NCBI GenBank assembly: GCA_947479185.1
Contig: CANJYY010000208.1
Coordinates: 1-5,543, forward strand
DNA: 5,543 nucleotides
Direction of reading: 5' to 3'
From: Caulobacteraceae bacterium
Lineage (GTDB): Bacteria > Pseudomonadota > Alphaproteobacteria > Caulobacterales > Caulobacteraceae
How positions within the stretch are numbered: position 1 is the first letter of the stretch; each line of letters opens with the position of its first letter. Below the pieces are notes generated by a model. It did no database searches and was not told the origin of the DNA. It saw nothing but the letters and a program-made list of their open reading frames with translations. A program made the position numbers and the translations under genes. Positions 4,392 through 5,543 of the stretch are shown one piece after another.

Positions 4392-5543
4392 TCACCAGCT
4401 GTCGACCCAGCCGCGCGACGGCCTCTTGCGCGGCGGGCAACTGTCGAGACCGCGAACCACCCACCGCCGGGTCTCGGCCGGGTCGATGACCGCGTCGATC
4501 TCCAGCGCCGCGGCCATGCTGGTCGCCTTGCCGGCGGCGTAGAGCCGGCCGACCAGCTGGTCGTACAGGGCCTTGTTCTTCTCGGGGTCGGTCTCGGCGG
4601 CCAGCTCCTTGCTGTAGCCGAGCTTGACGGCGCCCTCGAGGCCCATGCCGCCGAACTCGCCGGTCGGCCAGCTGGCGATGAAGATCGGCGCGTGGAAGCC
4701 GCCGCCGGCCATGGCCTGGGCGCCCAGGCCGTAGCCCTTGCGCAACACGATGCACATCAGCGGCGTTCCCAGCTTGGCCCCGGCGATGAACTGGCGGCTG
4801 ACGCGCCGCACGGCGCCGGCGGCCTCGCTGTCGGGGCCGACCATGAAGCCCGGCGTGTCGCACAGGCTCAGCACCGGCAGGTCGAAGGCGTCGCACAGCT
4901 GCAGGAAGCGGGCGCACTTTTCGGCCCCGTCGCAGTCGATGGCCCCGCCCAGATGGCGCGGATCATTGGCGATCAGCCCCATGGGCCGGCCTTCGATGCG
5001 GATGAAGCCGGTGATCATCCCGGCCGCGAACCCCCGTCGCAGTTCGAGGAAGCTGCCGTCGTCGGCGAGGGTCTCGATCAGCGGGCGGATGTCGTAGACC
5101 CGCAGCCGGTTCTCGGGGATCGCCCGGCGCAGGTCGCGCTGGTCGGCGGCGGTCCAGTGGGCGACCTTGCCCTGGAAGGTCGACATGGCCTGTTTGGCCA
5201 GGGCCGTGGCGTGGGCCTCGTCATCGGCCAGGATGTCGATCACCCCGTTGGCCCACTGCACCTCGCTCGGGCCGATGTCGTCGGGCTTGAAGACGCCGAG
5301 GCCCCCGCCCTCGATCATGGCCGGACCGCCCATGCCGAGGTTCGAGTCCTTCGTGGCGATGATGATTTCGCTCAGGCCGGCGATGGCCGCGTTGCCGGCG
5401 AAACAGCGGCCGGCGACGATGGCGATCTTGGGAACTTCGCCCGACAGCTCTGCGAACTTGCCGAAGGTGGTCACGTCCAGCCCGGCGACGCCGGTGCCGT
5501 CGGTGTCGCCCGGCCGGCCGCCGCCGCCTTCGGCGTACCAGAC
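4392..5543 (-). CDS. Acyl-CoA carboxylase carboxyltransferase, C-terminal part (start outside window)
   Basis: This is the C-terminal 383 residues of a biotin-dependent acyl-CoA carboxylase, running off the right edge. The visible part is the carboxyltransferase domain, which moves the carboxyl group from biotin to an acyl-CoA in the cytoplasm. The fragment opens VWYAEGGGGRPGDTDGTG. GRCFAGNAAIAG (45-56) follows, then NLGMGGPAMIEGGGLG (68-83), and in the C-terminal lobe LGGAIDCDGAEKCARF (198-213), LCDTPGFMVGPDSEAAG (227-243), LRKGYGLGAQAMAGGG (267-282) and FGGMGLEGAVKLGY. It ends GWVDSW. The GGGGRPGDTD style and the short W-ending tail are what I recall in large fused alphaproteobacterial carboxylases carrying biotin carboxylase and BCCP domains, but a stand-alone beta subunit cannot be excluded. 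Acyl substrate is undetermined. An internal GTG at 5474 is not the start, since homologous sequence continues upstream. Confidence 0.9.
   Translation of the reverse strand, partial: VWYAEGGGGRPGDTDGTGVAGLDVTTFGKFAELSGEVPKIAIVAGRCFAGNAAIAGLSEIIIATKDSNLGMGGPAMIEGGGLGVFKPDDIGPSEVQWANGVIDILADDEAHATALAKQAMSTFQGKVAHWTAADQRDLRRAIPENRLRVYDIRPLIETLADDGSFLELRRGFAAGMITGFIRIEGRPMGLIANDPRHLGGAIDCDGAEKCARFLQLCDAFDLPVLSLCDTPGFMVGPDSEAAGAVRRVSRQFIAGAKLGTPLMCIVLRKGYGLGAQAMAGGGFHAPIFIASWPTGEFGGMGLEGAVKLGYSKELAAETDPEKNKALYDQLVGRLYAAGKATSMAAALEIDAVIDPAETRRWVVRGLDSCPPRKRPSRGWVDSW

Noticed and set aside
3362..4542. Long alternative open frames on both strands across the exported pair
   Set aside because: They are Arg/Gly/Pro-rich translations with no recognisable family features, as expected from frame shadows in GC-rich DNA; the chosen frames show signal peptides and domain motifs.
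4333..4917. 194-codon minus-strand frame over the carboxylase end
   Set aside because: It overlaps the conserved carboxyltransferase sequence in another frame and its product is Arg-rich and unlike any family I know.
5472..5474. GTG at 5474 as the start of the carboxyltransferase gene
   Set aside because: The frame stays open to the window edge and encodes the conserved WYAEGGGGRPGDTD stretch upstream, so the gene is simply cut by the window.

Overview
The window is GC-rich (strong G/C preference at third codon positions) and looks like chromosomal DNA of an alphaproteobacterium, most likely Caulobacterales (Caulobacter, Phenylobacterium or a relative). The evidence is a TrcR/DUF1013 regulator, a family I know from Alphaproteobacteria, two small DUF465 (YdcH-like) proteins, and an intergenic palindrome with CCCTCCCC..GGGGAGGG arms of a kind I recall as frequent in Caulobacterales. 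I see no transposase, phage gene, CRISPR array, tRNA or rRNA.

Layout. Positions 24-728 (+) encode the DNA-binding regulator TrcR. It converges on a 57-residue DUF465 protein at 835-1008 (-). The 106-bp spacer between them is almost filled by two related palindromes (737-825) that resemble a REP doublet. A divergent control region (1009-1141) separates the DUF465 gene from a rightward group: flavin prenyltransferase ubiX (1142-1741), a TIGR02444/DUF2390 protein whose GTG start overlaps the ubiX stop (1738-2178), and a second DUF465 gene (2225-2449). A symmetrical inverted-repeat element of about 144 bp (2455-2598) follows, then an ABA4-like (DUF4281) membrane protein (2647-3090).

The ABA4-like gene meets a leftward gene end to end: the two TGA stops abut as TGATCA with no spacer. 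The leftward genes are a TPR lipoprotein (3091-3657) and, upstream of it, a secreted protein resembling DUF2059 (3694-4293). Both are exported and probably cotranscribed. A 10-bp hairpin (4359-4386) then separates them from the carboxyltransferase C-terminus of an acyl-CoA carboxylase (4392 to the right edge, start outside the window).

Functionally the window is mostly housekeeping: cell-cycle transcription, prenyl-FMN cofactor supply for UbiD-type decarboxylases, acyl-CoA carboxylation, and several conserved proteins of unknown role. I do not see a coherent new multi-gene system. The most unusual signals are the two different palindromic repeat elements, the paired DUF465 genes around ubiX, the zero-spacer convergent stop codons, and the uncharacterised exported pair.
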